NCBI RefSeq assembly: GCF_009759665.1
Contig: NZ_WQNE01000002.1
Location: 62,001 to 126,000, forward strand
Direction of reading: 5' to 3'
From: Bradyrhizobium cajani
Lineage (GTDB): Bacteria > Pseudomonadota > Alphaproteobacteria > Rhizobiales > Xanthobacteraceae
DNA length: 64,000 nucleotides
Positions 1 through 9,474 of the stretch are shown here, one piece after another (position 1 is the stretch's first letter; every line of letters begins with the position of its first letter). The position numbers and the translations under genes were made by a program. The notes beneath the pieces are model-generated. The model saw only the letters and a program-made list of their open reading frames with translations. It was not told the DNA's origin and made no database searches.

Positions 1-243
1 GTCCCCGACACCGCGCTCGGCAGCGATCAGGGCGGCCGCTATCTCCTCGTGGCCAACGGTGACAACATCGTCGAACAGCGCAAGGTGCAGATCGGCCCGA
101 CCGACAACGGCCTGCGCGTGATCGAAAGCGGCCTGAAGCCGGACGACCGCGTCGTGATCGCAGGGCTGCTGCGCGTGATCCCGGGCCAGAAGATCGACCC
201 GCAGGTGACGAAGATCGGCCAGCCGCAGGCGTCTGCCAAGTAG
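1..243 (+). CDS. RND efflux periplasmic adaptor, C-terminal end (partial)
   Basis: The reading frame is open from the first base of the window and ends at a TAG 11 nt before the RND pump gene. The 80 visible residues (VPDTALGSDQGGRYLLVANG..., ending in a segment that mentions no membrane helix) match the last beta-barrel and membrane-proximal part of AcrA/MexE-type membrane fusion proteins, where the phrase DGLRVIESGLKPDDRVVI-like is typical. The protein would bridge the inner-membrane pump to an outer-membrane TolC channel. The start, signal peptide and hairpin lie upstream of the window. Tight spacing to the next gene indicates one operon. Family assignment is firm because of the neighbour; the substrate is unknown. 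Confidence 0.85.
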   Translation, partial: VPDTALGSDQGGRYLLVANGDNIVEQRKVQIGPTDNGLRVIESGLKPDDRVVIAGLLRVIPGQKIDPQVTKIGQPQASAK

Positions 244-254
244 GAGCGCCGGCC

Positions 255-3200
255 ATGATCTCAAAGTTCTTCATCGAGCGGCCGGTCCTCTCGAACGTCA
301 TCGCGCTCCTGATGATCCTGATCGGCGGTGTGGCGCTGTTCAACCTCGCGGTCGCGCAATATCCGGACGTGGTGCCGCCGACGGTGCAGGTCACCACGCG
401 CTATCCCGGCGCCAGCGCCAAGACCGTGATCGACACCGTTGCGCTGCCGATCGAGCAGCAGGTCAACGGCGTCGAGGACATGCTCTACATGCAGTCCTAC
501 AGCGGCTCCGACGGCACCTATACGTTGACGGTGACCTTCAAGATCGGCACCGACCTCAACTTCGCGCAGGTGCTGGTGCAGAACCGCGTCTCCAGCGCGC
601 TGGCGCAACTGCCTCAGGCCGTGCAGAACCAGGGCGTCACCGTGCAGAAGCGGTCGACCTCGATCCTCCTGTTCGTGACGCTGACCTCACCGGACTCCAG
701 GTACGACAGCCTTTACCTGAGCAACTACGCCACCATCAACATCCGCGACGAGCTCTCGCGCCTGCCCGGCGTCGGCAACGTCACCGTGTTCGGTGCCGGC
801 CAGTATTCGATGCGGGTCTGGCTCGATCCGAACAAGCTGCAAGTGCGTGGCCTCGTGCCGCAGGACGTCATCAACGCGATCCAGCAGCAGAGCCAGCAGG
901 TCTCGGCTGGCCAGGTCGGCGCGCCGCCGACGCCGCCGGGACAGGCGTTCCAGTACACGCTCAACGTCAACGGAAGGCTCGACGACACCACCCAGTTCGA
1001 GGACATCATCGTCAAATCGGGTACCAGCGGCGACGTCACGCGGGTGCGCGACGTCGGCTGGGTTGAGCTCGGAGCGCAGACCTACAGCCAGATCTTCTCG
1101 CTCAACAAGCAGCCGGCCACCGGCATCGGCGTATTCCAGTCGCCCGGCGCCAACGCGCTCCAGGTCGAGCAGGCCGTCGAGAAGAAGATGGCGGAGCTGG
1201 CCAAGCGCTTCCCCGAGGGCATCAGGTACGACACGCCGTTCGACACCACCAAGTTCGTGGAAGCCTCGGTGCACGAGGTCTACATGACGCTGATCGAGGC
1301 CGGCCTGCTGGTGCTGGTCGTGATCTTTGTTTTCCTGCAGGACTGGCGCGCGATGCTGGTGCCGGCAACGACCGTGCCGGTGACCATCATCGGCGCGTTC
1401 GCGGCGATGGCGGCACTCGGCTTCACCATCAACATGTCGACGCTGTTCGCGATCGTGCTCGCGATCGGCATCGTCGTCGACGACGCCATTGTCGTGGTCG
1501 AAGGCGCGGCCCACAACATCGAGCAGGGCATGAACGGCCACGACGCCGCGATCAGGGCGATGGACCAGCTGTTCGCGCCGATCGTCGGCATCACCCTAGT
1601 GCTGATCTCGGTGTTCCTGCCGGCATCGTTCCTTGCAGGACTCACGGGCCGCATCTATTCGCAATTCGCGCTGGTGATCGCGGCGACCGCGCTTCTCTCC
1701 GCCATCAACGCGGCGACGCTGAAGCCGACGCAATGCGCGCTCTGGCTGCGGCCGGCGGTGCCGCCGGAGCAGCGCAACTTCTTCTATCGCGGCTTCAACG
1801 CCGTCTATAACCGGCTCGAACGCGGCTACGCGCGGCTGATCGGCTTCCTGGTCAGGCACGCCACGGTTTCGGTCGCGGTCGCGCTGGTGCTGATCGGGAT
1901 CGGCGGCTACGGCCTGTCGCGGGTGCCGACCGGCTTCCTGCCGATCGAGGACCAGGGCTATCTGATCGCCGCGGTGCAGCTGCCCGACGGCGCCGCGCTG
2001 GAGCGGACCCAGACCGTGCTCGACCGAGCGAGCGAGCTCATCAAGGAGACGCCGGGCGTCCAGCAGGTGATCACGATTGCCGGCATCTCCGCGCTCGACA
2101 ACAGCGCCAGCCTTGCCAATGCCGGCGTCGCCTACATCATCCTGAAGGACTGGGAGGCCCGCAAGGGGCCCGGCGAGGATTTGCGCTCGCTGGTGTACGG
2201 GCTGAACGACAAGCTCGCGACCATCATGGAGGCGCGCAGCTTGGTGCTGCCGCCGCCGCCGATCCAGGGCATCGGCAACGCCGCCGGCTTCTCGATGCAG
2301 ATCGAGCTGCGCGACGGCAACAGCGATTTCGCCAAGCTCCAGGCCATCACCGGCGCGATGGTCAGCAACGGCCAGAGCCAGAGCGCGCTGCAACGCGTGC
2401 AGTCCTCGTTCCGCTCATCTGTGCCGCAGTTCAACGTCGAGATCGACCGCATCAAGACACAGACGCTGCACGTGACGACCGACCAGGTGTTCGCGGCGCT
2501 GTCGACCTATCTCGGCTCGTCCTATGTCAACCAGTTCAACAAGTTCGGCCGCGTGTTCCAGGTCTATACCCAGGCCGATCCCGCATTCCGCGTCACCGAA
2601 CGCGACATCGCCAACATGATGGTGCGCAACTCGAACGGCGACATGATCCCGATCGGCACCGTCGCCAAGATCACGCCGGCGACCGGCCCGTCACTGATCA
2701 GCCTCTACAATCTCTATCCGTCCTCGACCGTGATCGGCCTGCCGGCACAGGGCTATTCGTCCGGCCAGTCGCTGAAGCTGATGGAGGAGATCGCGGACAA
2801 GACGCTGCCTCCGGGCACCGGCTATGAATGGACCGCGATGTCCTATCAGGAGAAGGCCGTCTCCAACCAGATCTACTGGGTGTTCGGCCTCGCCATGCTG
2901 CTGGTCTATCTCGTGCTCGCCGGCCAGTATGAGAGCTGGTACGCGCCGATCTCGGTGATCCTCGCGGTGCCGCTGTCGCTGATCGGACCGATGCTGATCC
3001 TCAACGGCCTGAAGATCGACAACAACCTCTATTGCCAGATCGGCCTGATCCTCCTGATCGCGCTGTCGGCCAAGAACGCCATCCTGATCGTCGAGGTCGG
3101 CCTCGAGCTGCACGGCCGCGACGGCAAGCCGATCGTGGAAGCCGCGATCGAGGCAGCGCGCGCCCGCTTCCGTCCGATCCTGATGACCTCGTTCGCCTTC

Positions 3201-3413
3201 ATCCTCGGCGTGGTGCCGCTGGTGCTGGCCACCGGCGCCGGCGCCAGCGCACGCAAGTCGATCGGCATCACCGTGTTCTCGGGCATGCTGGCCTCGACCT
3301 GCCTCGCAGTGCTGTTCGTGCCGGCGTTCTTCGTGGTGGTGCAACGCTTCGAGAACTGGCGCGCGTCGAAGAAGACGCCGAAGGCGCAGCCGGCCGCGGA
3401 GGTGAAGGCTTAG
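255..3413 (+). CDS. RND multidrug efflux permease (HAE1/AcrB family)
   Basis: This 1052-residue protein has the usual length of an AcrB/MexF-type proton-driven drug exporter. It begins with the standard MISKFFIERPVLSNVIALLMILIG first helix, carries the paired proton-relay aspartates in GIVVDDAIVVVEG in the fourth transmembrane helix, and has the matching Lys in LSAKNAILIVE of the tenth helix. Two large periplasmic loops follow helices 1 and 7. The start ATG lies 11 nt after the adaptor stop and has GGAGCG just upstream. Together with the adaptor it would expel hydrophobic compounds from periplasm or inner membrane through a TolC-like channel that is not in this window. The substrate cannot be read from sequence. 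Confidence 0.95.
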   Translation: MISKFFIERPVLSNVIALLMILIGGVALFNLAVAQYPDVVPPTVQVTTRYPGASAKTVIDTVALPIEQQVNGVEDMLYMQSYSGSDGTYTLTVTFKIGTDLNFAQVLVQNRVSSALAQLPQAVQNQGVTVQKRSTSILLFVTLTSPDSRYDSLYLSNYATINIRDELSRLPGVGNVTVFGAGQYSMRVWLDPNKLQVRGLVPQDVINAIQQQSQQVSAGQVGAPPTPPGQAFQYTLNVNGRLDDTTQFEDIIVKSGTSGDVTRVRDVGWVELGAQTYSQIFSLNKQPATGIGVFQSPGANALQVEQAVEKKMAELAKRFPEGIRYDTPFDTTKFVEASVHEVYMTLIEAGLLVLVVIFVFLQDWRAMLVPATTVPVTIIGAFAAMAALGFTINMSTLFAIVLAIGIVVDDAIVVVEGAAHNIEQGMNGHDAAIRAMDQLFAPIVGITLVLISVFLPASFLAGLTGRIYSQFALVIAATALLSAINAATLKPTQCALWLRPAVPPEQRNFFYRGFNAVYNRLERGYARLIGFLVRHATVSVAVALVLIGIGGYGLSRVPTGFLPIEDQGYLIAAVQLPDGAALERTQTVLDRASELIKETPGVQQVITIAGISALDNSASLANAGVAYIILKDWEARKGPGEDLRSLVYGLNDKLATIMEARSLVLPPPPIQGIGNAAGFSMQIELRDGNSDFAKLQAITGAMVSNGQSQSALQRVQSSFRSSVPQFNVEIDRIKTQTLHVTTDQVFAALSTYLGSSYVNQFNKFGRVFQVYTQADPAFRVTERDIANMMVRNSNGDMIPIGTVAKITPATGPSLISLYNLYPSSTVIGLPAQGYSSGQSLKLMEEIADKTLPPGTGYEWTAMSYQEKAVSNQIYWVFGLAMLLVYLVLAGQYESWYAPISVILAVPLSLIGPMLILNGLKIDNNLYCQIGLILLIALSAKNAILIVEVGLELHGRDGKPIVEAAIEAARARFRPILMTSFAFILGVVPLVLATGAGASARKSIGITVFSGMLASTCLAVLFVPAFFVVVQRFENWRASKKTPKAQPAAEVKA

Positions 3414-3610
3414 CCAAGCCTGGGATATGCCGAAACCGATTGCGTTCATCGGACAAGGACTTGCAGTGCGCCGAACAGGCTCCGCGGCGCTCTCGAACAA
3501 ATAAGTGTCACAATCGCGCCGCGTGCGTCGATGAAAAATTCGTCCGGAGGGTGAACCGGAATGCTCCGAGCGCGTTGAAGGGGCTTCCGTGCGCCGATTC
3601 TGGAGCGCTG

Positions 3611-5794
3611 ATGTCTGACCCAGCCAGCCTTGCCGAAGCCGCCGACTTCTCCAAGCCGGTGATCGACACCGGCATCATCGCGCTGGCCATCCTTGCCGCG
3701 GTTCACGAAAAGCCCATCGATGTCGAGCAGACCCGGCGCGAGTTCGTCGAGCCCGGGGCGTTCGCCAACCGCGATGATCTGCTGAGAGCGGCGAAGGCCG
3801 AAGGGTTCAAGGCGCGTTACATCACGACCGATTTTACCCGGCTCGCGCGCTCACCGCTGCCGGCGATCGCCGAAGCGGTGGATGGCGGCTTCTTCATTCT
3901 GGCGCGGGTCGATCCGGACGGCGTGCTGGTGCAGGAAGTCGGCCGGCCGCCGGCGCGTTGGAGCGAGGCGGAGCTGGCGTCGCGCTGGAGCGGCGGGCTT
4001 ATCGTCGTCACCTTGCGCGAAGCCGCCGACGGCGGGTTTGCCCGTTTCGGCATGACCTGGTTCCTGCCGGTGATCGTCCGCTTCAGGCGGGTGTTCGGCG
4101 AGGTGCTGCTGGTCTCGCTGTTCATGCAGATCGCCGCGCTGGCAACGCCGCTGTTCTTCCAGGTCATCATCGACAAGGTGCTGGTCCACAAGGGCGTCAG
4201 CACCCTGACCGTGGTGATGATGGCGCTGGCCGGGCTGGCCGTGCTGGAAATCACGCTCAGCGGCATCCGCACCTATCTGTTCGCCCATACCACGAGCAGG
4301 ATCGATGCCATTCTCGGCGCCAAGCTGTTTCGACATCTGGTCGGCCTGCCGATCGCCTATTTCGAATCCCGTCCGGTGGGCCAGACGGTGGCGCGGGTCC
4401 GCGAGCTCGAGAACATCCGCCAGTTCCTGACCAGCTCCGGACTGATGCTGATCATCGATATCGTCTTCACCGTGGTGTTCTTCGCGGTGATGGCGCTGAT
4501 CGCGCCCATGCTCACCTTGATCCCGTTCGCCGCCATCCCGCTCTACATCCTGGTCTCGATCGTGGTGACGCCGATCCTCAAGGCACGGATTCAGGAGCGC
4601 TTTGCGCGTGGGGCGCAGAACCAGTCGCTGCTGGTCGAGATGCTGACCGGGATGGAGACCGTGAAGGCGATGGCGATCGAAACCCAGGCGCGGCGCCGCT
4701 GGGAGCGTCAGCTCGCGGGCTATATCACCGCCTCGTTCCGCACCGTCAGTCTCGGCACCGTGGGCTCGCAGAGCGTGGCGCTGATCAACAGGCTGTCGAT
4801 GGCGTTGATCCTGTGGCTCGGCGCTTCGGCCGTGATGGACGGCAGCCTGACGATCGGCCAGCTCGTCGCCTTCAACATGCTGGCGGGCCAGGTCAGCCAG
4901 CCGATCATCCGGCTCGCGCAGATGTGGCAGGATTTCCAGCAATTCCGCATTTCGATCGAGCGGCTCGGCGACATCATCGATACGCCGGCCGAGACGGTAC
5001 GCGCCAGCGTCCGTCACGATCTGCCGCCGCTGCGCGGCGACATCCGGTTCGAGCACGTCGTGTTCCGCTACCGGCCGGCGACGCCGGCGGCGCTCGAGGA
5101 TGTCTCGCTCAGGGTCTCGCCGGGCGAAGTGATCGGCGTGGTCGGCCGCTCGGGCTCCGGCAAGTCGACGCTGATGAAGCTGGTGCAGCGCTTCCACATC
5201 CCCGAGGCCGGCAAGGTACTGGTCGACGGTGTCGACGTGGCGCTGATCGATCCGGCGTGGCTGCGGCGCCAGATCGGCGTGGTGCTTCAGGAGAACGTGC
5301 TGTTCAATCGGACCGTGCGCGAGAACATCGCGCTTGCCAATCCGGCGATGTCGCTGGAGCGGGTGATCCAGGTCGCCAAGCTCGCCGGCGCGCATGATTT
5401 CATCCTCGAGCTTCCGCATGCCTACGACACCGTGCTGGAGGAGCGCGGCGCCAATCTGTCCGGTGGGCAGCGCCAGCGCGTGGCGATCGCCCGCGCGCTC
5501 GCCACCGACCCGCGCATCCTGGTGTTCGACGAAGCGACCTCGGCGCTCGACTACGAGAGCGAGCGCATCATCCAGGCCAACATGCGCGCGATGTGCCGCG
5601 GTCGCACCGTCCTCATCGTCGCGCACCGGCTGTCGGCGGTGCGTCACGCCGACCGCATCGTGGTGATGGATCGGGGCCGCTGCGTCGAGCAGGGCTCTCA
5701 CGAGGAGCTGCTGCGACAGGGCGGCTTCTATGCCGGGCTGGTCCGTCAGGCCGCGTCGGATCGTGGCGACGAACAGGGAGGGCAAGCCGCGTGA
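3611..5794 (+). CDS. Type I secretion ABC transporter (HlyB-like)
   Basis: A 727-residue type I secretion permease/ATPase. Residues 1-130 form a C39-peptidase-like domain, but the place of the catalytic Cys is taken by a [10 protein letters not shown] stretch, so it is the non-cleaving CLD type seen in HlyB. Residues about 150-450 are the membrane domain. The ATPase carries Walker [10 protein letters not shown] (about 513), signature LSGGQRQR (about 616), Walker [13 protein letters not shown] and the H-loop AHRLS. I chose the ATG preceded by GGAG at 7 nt; the frame stays open far upstream inside the RND gene, but nothing there looks like protein of this family. It overlaps the next gene by 4 nt (GTGA). 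Expected to export the substrates encoded downstream without cleaving a leader. Confidence 0.93.
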   Translation: MSDPASLAEAADFSKPVIDTGIIALAILAAVHEKPIDVEQTRREFVEPGAFANRDDLLRAAKAEGFKARYITTDFTRLARSPLPAIAEAVDGGFFILARVDPDGVLVQEVGRPPARWSEAELASRWSGGLIVVTLREAADGGFARFGMTWFLPVIVRFRRVFGEVLLVSLFMQIAALATPLFFQVIIDKVLVHKGVSTLTVVMMALAGLAVLEITLSGIRTYLFAHTTSRIDAILGAKLFRHLVGLPIAYFESRPVGQTVARVRELENIRQFLTSSGLMLIIDIVFTVVFFAVMALIAPMLTLIPFAAIPLYILVSIVVTPILKARIQERFARGAQNQSLLVEMLTGMETVKAMAIETQARRRWERQLAGYITASFRTVSLGTVGSQSVALINRLSMALILWLGASAVMDGSLTIGQLVAFNMLAGQVSQPIIRLAQMWQDFQQFRISIERLGDIIDTPAETVRASVRHDLPPLRGDIRFEHVVFRYRPATPAALEDVSLRVSPGEVIGVVGRSGSGKSTLMKLVQRFHIPEAGKVLVDGVDVALIDPAWLRRQIGVVLQENVLFNRTVRENIALANPAMSLERVIQVAKLAGAHDFILELPHAYDTVLEERGANLSGGQRQRVAIARALATDPRILVFDEATSALDYESERIIQANMRAMCRGRTVLIVAHRLSAVRHADRIVVMDRGRCVEQGSHEELLRQGGFYAGLVRQAASDRGDEQGGQAA

Positions 5795-7149
5795 AATTGC
5801 AGTGGCTCGTGCGCCGACTGGAGCGGCCGGCGCGCCGTGACGCGCTGGAGCGCGCCTTCCTGCCGGCGGCGCTGGAGATCGTCGAGACGCCGCCGTCGCC
5901 GACCTGGCGCGTCACGGGTCTGGTGATCGTCGGGTTTCTCGCCGGCTCGCTGTTCTGGGCGGGACTGAGTCACATGGACATCATTGCGGTGGCCGAGGGC
6001 AAATTCGTTCCGGTCGGTCAGGTCAAGGTCGTGCAGCCGCTGGAAACCGCAGTGGTCAAGGCCATCCATGTCGAGGAAGGGTCCCACGTCCGTCTCGGCG
6101 ACACGTTGATCGAACTGGACCCCACCGACACCTCCGCAAATCTCGGCAGCCTGCGCTACGATCGCAGCCAGGCGCTGCTCGATGCCGAAGCCGCACGCAT
6201 CCTGCTGGCGGGTCGCGGCGTCGACGGGTTTACCGCGCCCGAGGGCGCGAACCCGGTGCTCGCCGCGGCGGTGCAGGACCAGACCCGCGAGGAGCTCGCC
6301 CGCTTCGACGCCGCGATGGCGGCGATCGATGCGCAGCGCCTGCAGCGCGAGGCGGCGATCCGCTCCGCGCGCGCGCAGCAGGATGTGCTGGCGGAGGTCA
6401 TTCCGCTGCTCACCGAGCGCTATGAGGCGCTCAAGGGATTGTTCGAGCGCGGCAACGGCCCGAAGCCGCCGGTTCTCGCCGTGCAGCAGGAATTGACCGA
6501 GAAGAAGGGCAATCTGATCAGCCTGCAGCAGCAGGAACAGCAGGGGCAGGCCGACATCGTCGCGTTGCAGGCCACTGCGCGCGGCACCCTCACCCAATTC
6601 CGCGCCGGCGCATCCGATCGCCGCCTCAAGGCGCTGCAACGCGCGACCCAACTGGAGCAGCAGATCGCCAAGGAGGAGATGCGGGACGAGCGTCGGCGCC
6701 TGGTCTCACCGGTCAGCGGCACGGTGCAGGAGCTCAAGACCCATACGGTCGGTGCGGTGGTCACGACCGCGGACAAGCTGATGGTCGTGGTGCCGGACGG
6801 CACGCCCTTGATCATCGAGGCCTATGTCGAGAACCGCGACATCGGATTCGTTCGCGAGGGACAGGCAGCGGCCGTGAAGATCGACGCCTATCCGTTCACG
6901 CGCTACGGCACGGTGGAGGCGAAGCTCGATCAGGTTGGCAAGGACGCAGTGGAGGAGAACGGCAAGGGCCTGCGGTTTCCAGCGCGACTCGTTCCCGCCA
7001 GCATGGAGATTCCGATCAATGGCGAATTGCGTCCTCTGATGCCGGGCATGAGTGCAGCGGTGGAGATCAAGACCGGGCGACGCACGGTGCTCGATTTCGT
7101 ACTGGCACCGATCAAGGAGACGTTGCATGGCGCCGGCCAGGAACGCTGA
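5791..7149 (+). CDS. HlyD-family type I secretion adaptor
   Basis: This 452-residue protein is the membrane fusion subunit of the exporter encoded just upstream. A short cytoplasmic tail is followed by one membrane helix (about residues 41-62, VTGLVIVGFLAGSLFWAGL), then the lipoyl-like half GKFVPVGQVKVVQPLE and HVEEGSHVRLGDTLIELD, a long Ala/Gln/Glu-rich coiled coil (about 120-300), the second lipoyl half VSPVSGTVQELKTHTVGAVV and a C-terminal beta-barrel typical of HlyD. The start is GTG in a 4-nt overlap with the ABC gene, so the two are translationally coupled. The outer-membrane TolC component is not encoded nearby and must come from elsewhere in the genome. Confidence 0.93.
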   Translation: MKLQWLVRRLERPARRDALERAFLPAALEIVETPPSPTWRVTGLVIVGFLAGSLFWAGLSHMDIIAVAEGKFVPVGQVKVVQPLETAVVKAIHVEEGSHVRLGDTLIELDPTDTSANLGSLRYDRSQALLDAEAARILLAGRGVDGFTAPEGANPVLAAAVQDQTREELARFDAAMAAIDAQRLQREAAIRSARAQQDVLAEVIPLLTERYEALKGLFERGNGPKPPVLAVQQELTEKKGNLISLQQQEQQGQADIVALQATARGTLTQFRAGASDRRLKALQRATQLEQQIAKEEMRDERRRLVSPVSGTVQELKTHTVGAVVTTADKLMVVVPDGTPLIIEAYVENRDIGFVREGQAAAVKIDAYPFTRYGTVEAKLDQVGKDAVEENGKGLRFPARLVPASMEIPINGELRPLMPGMSAAVEIKTGRRTVLDFVLAPIKETLHGAGQER

Positions 7150-7308
7150 ATCGAATGCGCTCGGCGATCAGGAACCGCGATCAGATCATGGCTTCCATGC
7201 AGACATGATTTTCACGAAACTGCCCTTCATTCCCCGCGTTCGTGAGCCAAGACGCTGGGATCATCAGATGGCGCGAAGGGCTGGCAAGCGGCGGTGGGAG
7301 AAATGCAA

Positions 7309-8457
7309 ATGGATGAAGTGAGCGAAAGTTCAAACACTTCCGCGCCCGAGACTTCCGCGATGGAGGTGCGACTTGCTCCAGCCGGCCAGTTGCAACTCTC
7401 ATCGCAACAAGGCGTGTCGAGCGACCGCGACCCGTTTGATGACAGAATCTTGACGGCTTCATCCACCGACGGTGGGCGTGCCTTGCGCTTAAAAGACGAC
7501 GGCGGTGCCAGCACGACTGCCTTGGACGCCGCGACGCCGACCGAGCTGCGCATGGCGAGTGATGCTGTGTCGACACTTGGCAGCGCCCAGGATCAGGGCT
7601 TGTCGATCACCGACTCCTCGGTTTCGCATCTTGGCGACGTGCTTCAGTCGGATCCGGTCGCCGCGCCAGTCTTCAGCGACTCGCGTGCGCCCCGACAAAC
7701 GTCGCCCTCTCTTGCTGACCGCTCCATGGCGGCGAATGACGTATTGGAGCCGCCTGCGCCACCCTGGCAAGATTCCGGTGCGGGTGCGCATCGCGCGTCG
7801 TCGCGCGGTGCCGACCTGGGTCATGATGCAGGATCGACCGGGACGTCCAACCAATCACAACATGCGGGTCATCCGACATCTCCGGCGCTCGACGTTCTGC
7901 CGCTGGACGACATCCTTGATCCAGCCCAGCATCATTCCGCGAGCGATCACCACAACGTGCCCGCGAATGACGATGCGAAGCCTGCGCACGCCGATGCATC
8001 GAAGATCGACGTGACGTCCAAGCCCTCTGGCAACGCCGGTCACATCAACGCCAGTCACAACGACACCACAACAAGCTCCGGCACGAGCGGGCTGGCTTCC
8101 GATGATGCTGCGACCGATCAGGCCCAGGCGCCGCCGCCATCCTCCGGCGAGCTGGTCGAGGCCGGCGCCAAAGCGATCCTGCTCGCAACGGACGAATCGC
8201 CGAACCGGATCGGGCCACATGCGAGCGCGGCCGATGTCGCGCTCGGCGCTGCGCCAGACCACGTCCATTCTTCTGCCCATGCAACCACGGCGTTCAGCCC
8301 GGGCGTCATCGGCGCGCGCGATCAGCTCGCCTCGGCCATCGCGACGGCGACACCGGAGGCCGCAGCCATCACCACGTTGCCGTCCGCTCAGATGACCGGC
8401 GCTGTGATCCCGTCGCTTGGCGGCGACATGCACGCGTTACAGAAACATGCAGCCTGA
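7309..8457 (+). CDS. Low-complexity protein, candidate type I secretion substrate
   Basis: I do not recognise a family. The 382-residue product is rich in Ala, Ser, Asp, His and Thr, has no signal peptide or membrane helix, and looks largely disordered. Its last 51 residues line up without gaps in their first part with the last 51 residues of the large toxin at 10221-13742: ARDQLxxAxA begins 47 residues from each C terminus, and both have LGxD near the end. Because type I exporters read C-terminal signals and the exporter genes are immediately upstream, I infer that this protein is exported. The ATG at 7309 has GGGAG 8 nt upstream; a GTG at 7294 and ATG at 7303 are alternatives. No calcium repeats are visible. 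Confidence 0.7.
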   Translation: MDEVSESSNTSAPETSAMEVRLAPAGQLQLSSQQGVSSDRDPFDDRILTASSTDGGRALRLKDDGGASTTALDAATPTELRMASDAVSTLGSAQDQGLSITDSSVSHLGDVLQSDPVAAPVFSDSRAPRQTSPSLADRSMAANDVLEPPAPPWQDSGAGAHRASSRGADLGHDAGSTGTSNQSQHAGHPTSPALDVLPLDDILDPAQHHSASDHHNVPANDDAKPAHADASKIDVTSKPSGNAGHINASHNDTTTSSGTSGLASDDAATDQAQAPPPSSGELVEAGAKAILLATDESPNRIGPHASAADVALGAAPDHVHSSAHATTAFSPGVIGARDQLASAIATATPEAAAITTLPSAQMTGAVIPSLGGDMHALQKHAA

Positions 8458-8513
8458 CGCATGATCCCGAACGACGGAGGCGATTTCTCGAAGGACGCGT
8501 TCAAACAATAGAT

Positions 8514-8547
8514 CGAGCGGGATTTCAAACATAAGCCATCCCGCTCG
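8514..8547. repeat. Inverted repeat, possible terminator or operator
   Basis: CGAGCGGGAT at 8514-8523 is mirrored by ATCCCGCTCG at 8538-8547, with a 14-nt loop. It lies in the 224-nt gap between the low-complexity gene and the DUF4261 gene. There is no following T tract, so an intrinsic terminator is uncertain; a protein-binding site is equally possible. Confidence 0.5.
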
Positions 8548-8681
8548 CGCCAAGATTAGGCTCAACCCCGGCCATCGTTCGTGGCATAACCGGCCGGGGG
8601 GCTGCAAACCGCAAGGACAAGCGGTTTGAGATCGCAAGACTCCCGGCAATTCCCGACACGGGAAACATGAGGGACGTGGAT

Positions 8682-9461
8682 ATGATGGATCGTCATCTGG
8701 CCTTCGCTCTGTTCGAGCGGCCTGTCGTTCTCGATCTCGCGGCGATCGTCGATGTCCTGCGCAAGCGACATCCCGGAATCGAGATTGACCTGCCCGGAGC
8801 GGCGCCGGGAGCGGCAGCGCCCGTGATCCGCTGCGCCGGCATGAACGTCATGCTGATGGTCATGCCGATGCCGGTCCCGCGCGAGAGCTGGGACCTGGCC
8901 GGCCGGCGCGCCGTCGCGACCTGGCCGACGGCGCTCGAGGTGCTTGGCAAGCATGCTGCCCACGTCGTCGTATCGACAGTCGGGCGGGCCGAGACGGCCG
9001 CACAGCAGCTCCAGGCGGCGCGCGCCGTCACCGTCGTGACCGGCGGTCTGATTGCGACCATTCCGGCCGCGGCGATTTTGTGGGACGGGCTCGTCGTCCA
9101 TCCGGCTGAGCGCTGGGAGCAGCTCTCGCGCGAGGCCTTCGCCGGCTACCCCCGCATTCCGTTTCCGCTGTGGGTCAGTATTCATCCTTTCCGCGACGGT
9201 CAAACCATCGGCGCGATCACGTTCGGCCTGACGCCGTTTGCCGGCCGCGAGGTCGAGTTCGAAGGCGAGGGCGCCGATCCGAACGAAATCGTGCGCAAGG
9301 TCGCGGGACTCATCGTCTACGTGCTCGAACATGGTGCCGTGCTGCGCGACGGCGACACGCTTGGCGCCGGCGAGTCCGATCGCATCCGGATCCACCACGT
9401 TGTCTCGCGCCGTGTCCAGGGGTTGCCGGTGCTGCAGGCCACTGTGCCCGCCGCGGCCTAG
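8682..9461 (+). CDS. DUF4261-like protein, possible accessory or immunity factor
   Basis: A soluble protein of 259 residues (264 if the ATG at 8667 is used). I chose 8682 because GAGGGA lies 7 nt upstream, whereas 8667 has only a weak, too-close purine run. It resembles DUF4261 proteins: an N-terminal part of mixed alpha/beta (LAFALFERPVVLDLAAIVDVL), a central VVVSTVGRAE segment, and the C-terminal half with WDGLVVHP, LWVSIHPF, TIGAITFGLTPFAGREVEF and a final GES..IRI motif, which I recall as characteristic. Function is unknown. Its place between an exporter and an Imm11-like gene in front of a toxin makes a role in protection or toxin handling plausible; that is inference from position only. 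Confidence 0.75.
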   Translation: MMDRHLAFALFERPVVLDLAAIVDVLRKRHPGIEIDLPGAAPGAAAPVIRCAGMNVMLMVMPMPVPRESWDLAGRRAVATWPTALEVLGKHAAHVVVSTVGRAETAAQQLQAARAVTVVTGGLIATIPAAAILWDGLVVHPAERWEQLSREAFAGYPRIPFPLWVSIHPFRDGQTIGAITFGLTPFAGREVEFEGEGADPNEIVRKVAGLIVYVLEHGAVLRDGDTLGAGESDRIRIHHVVSRRVQGLPVLQATVPAAA

Positions 9462-9474
9462 GAGAAGATCAGCG

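Noticed and set aside
3032..3610. Extended start for the ABC exporter reaching into the RND gene
   Set aside because: The extension lies over coding sequence of another frame, is Arg-rich and is not family-like; ATG 3611 with GGAG fits better.
3851..5785. Long minus-strand ORF of 644 codons opposite the HlyB-like gene
   Set aside because: Arg/His/Asp-rich shadow of a GC-rich gene with no recognisable domain; the plus-strand ABC motifs are unambiguous.
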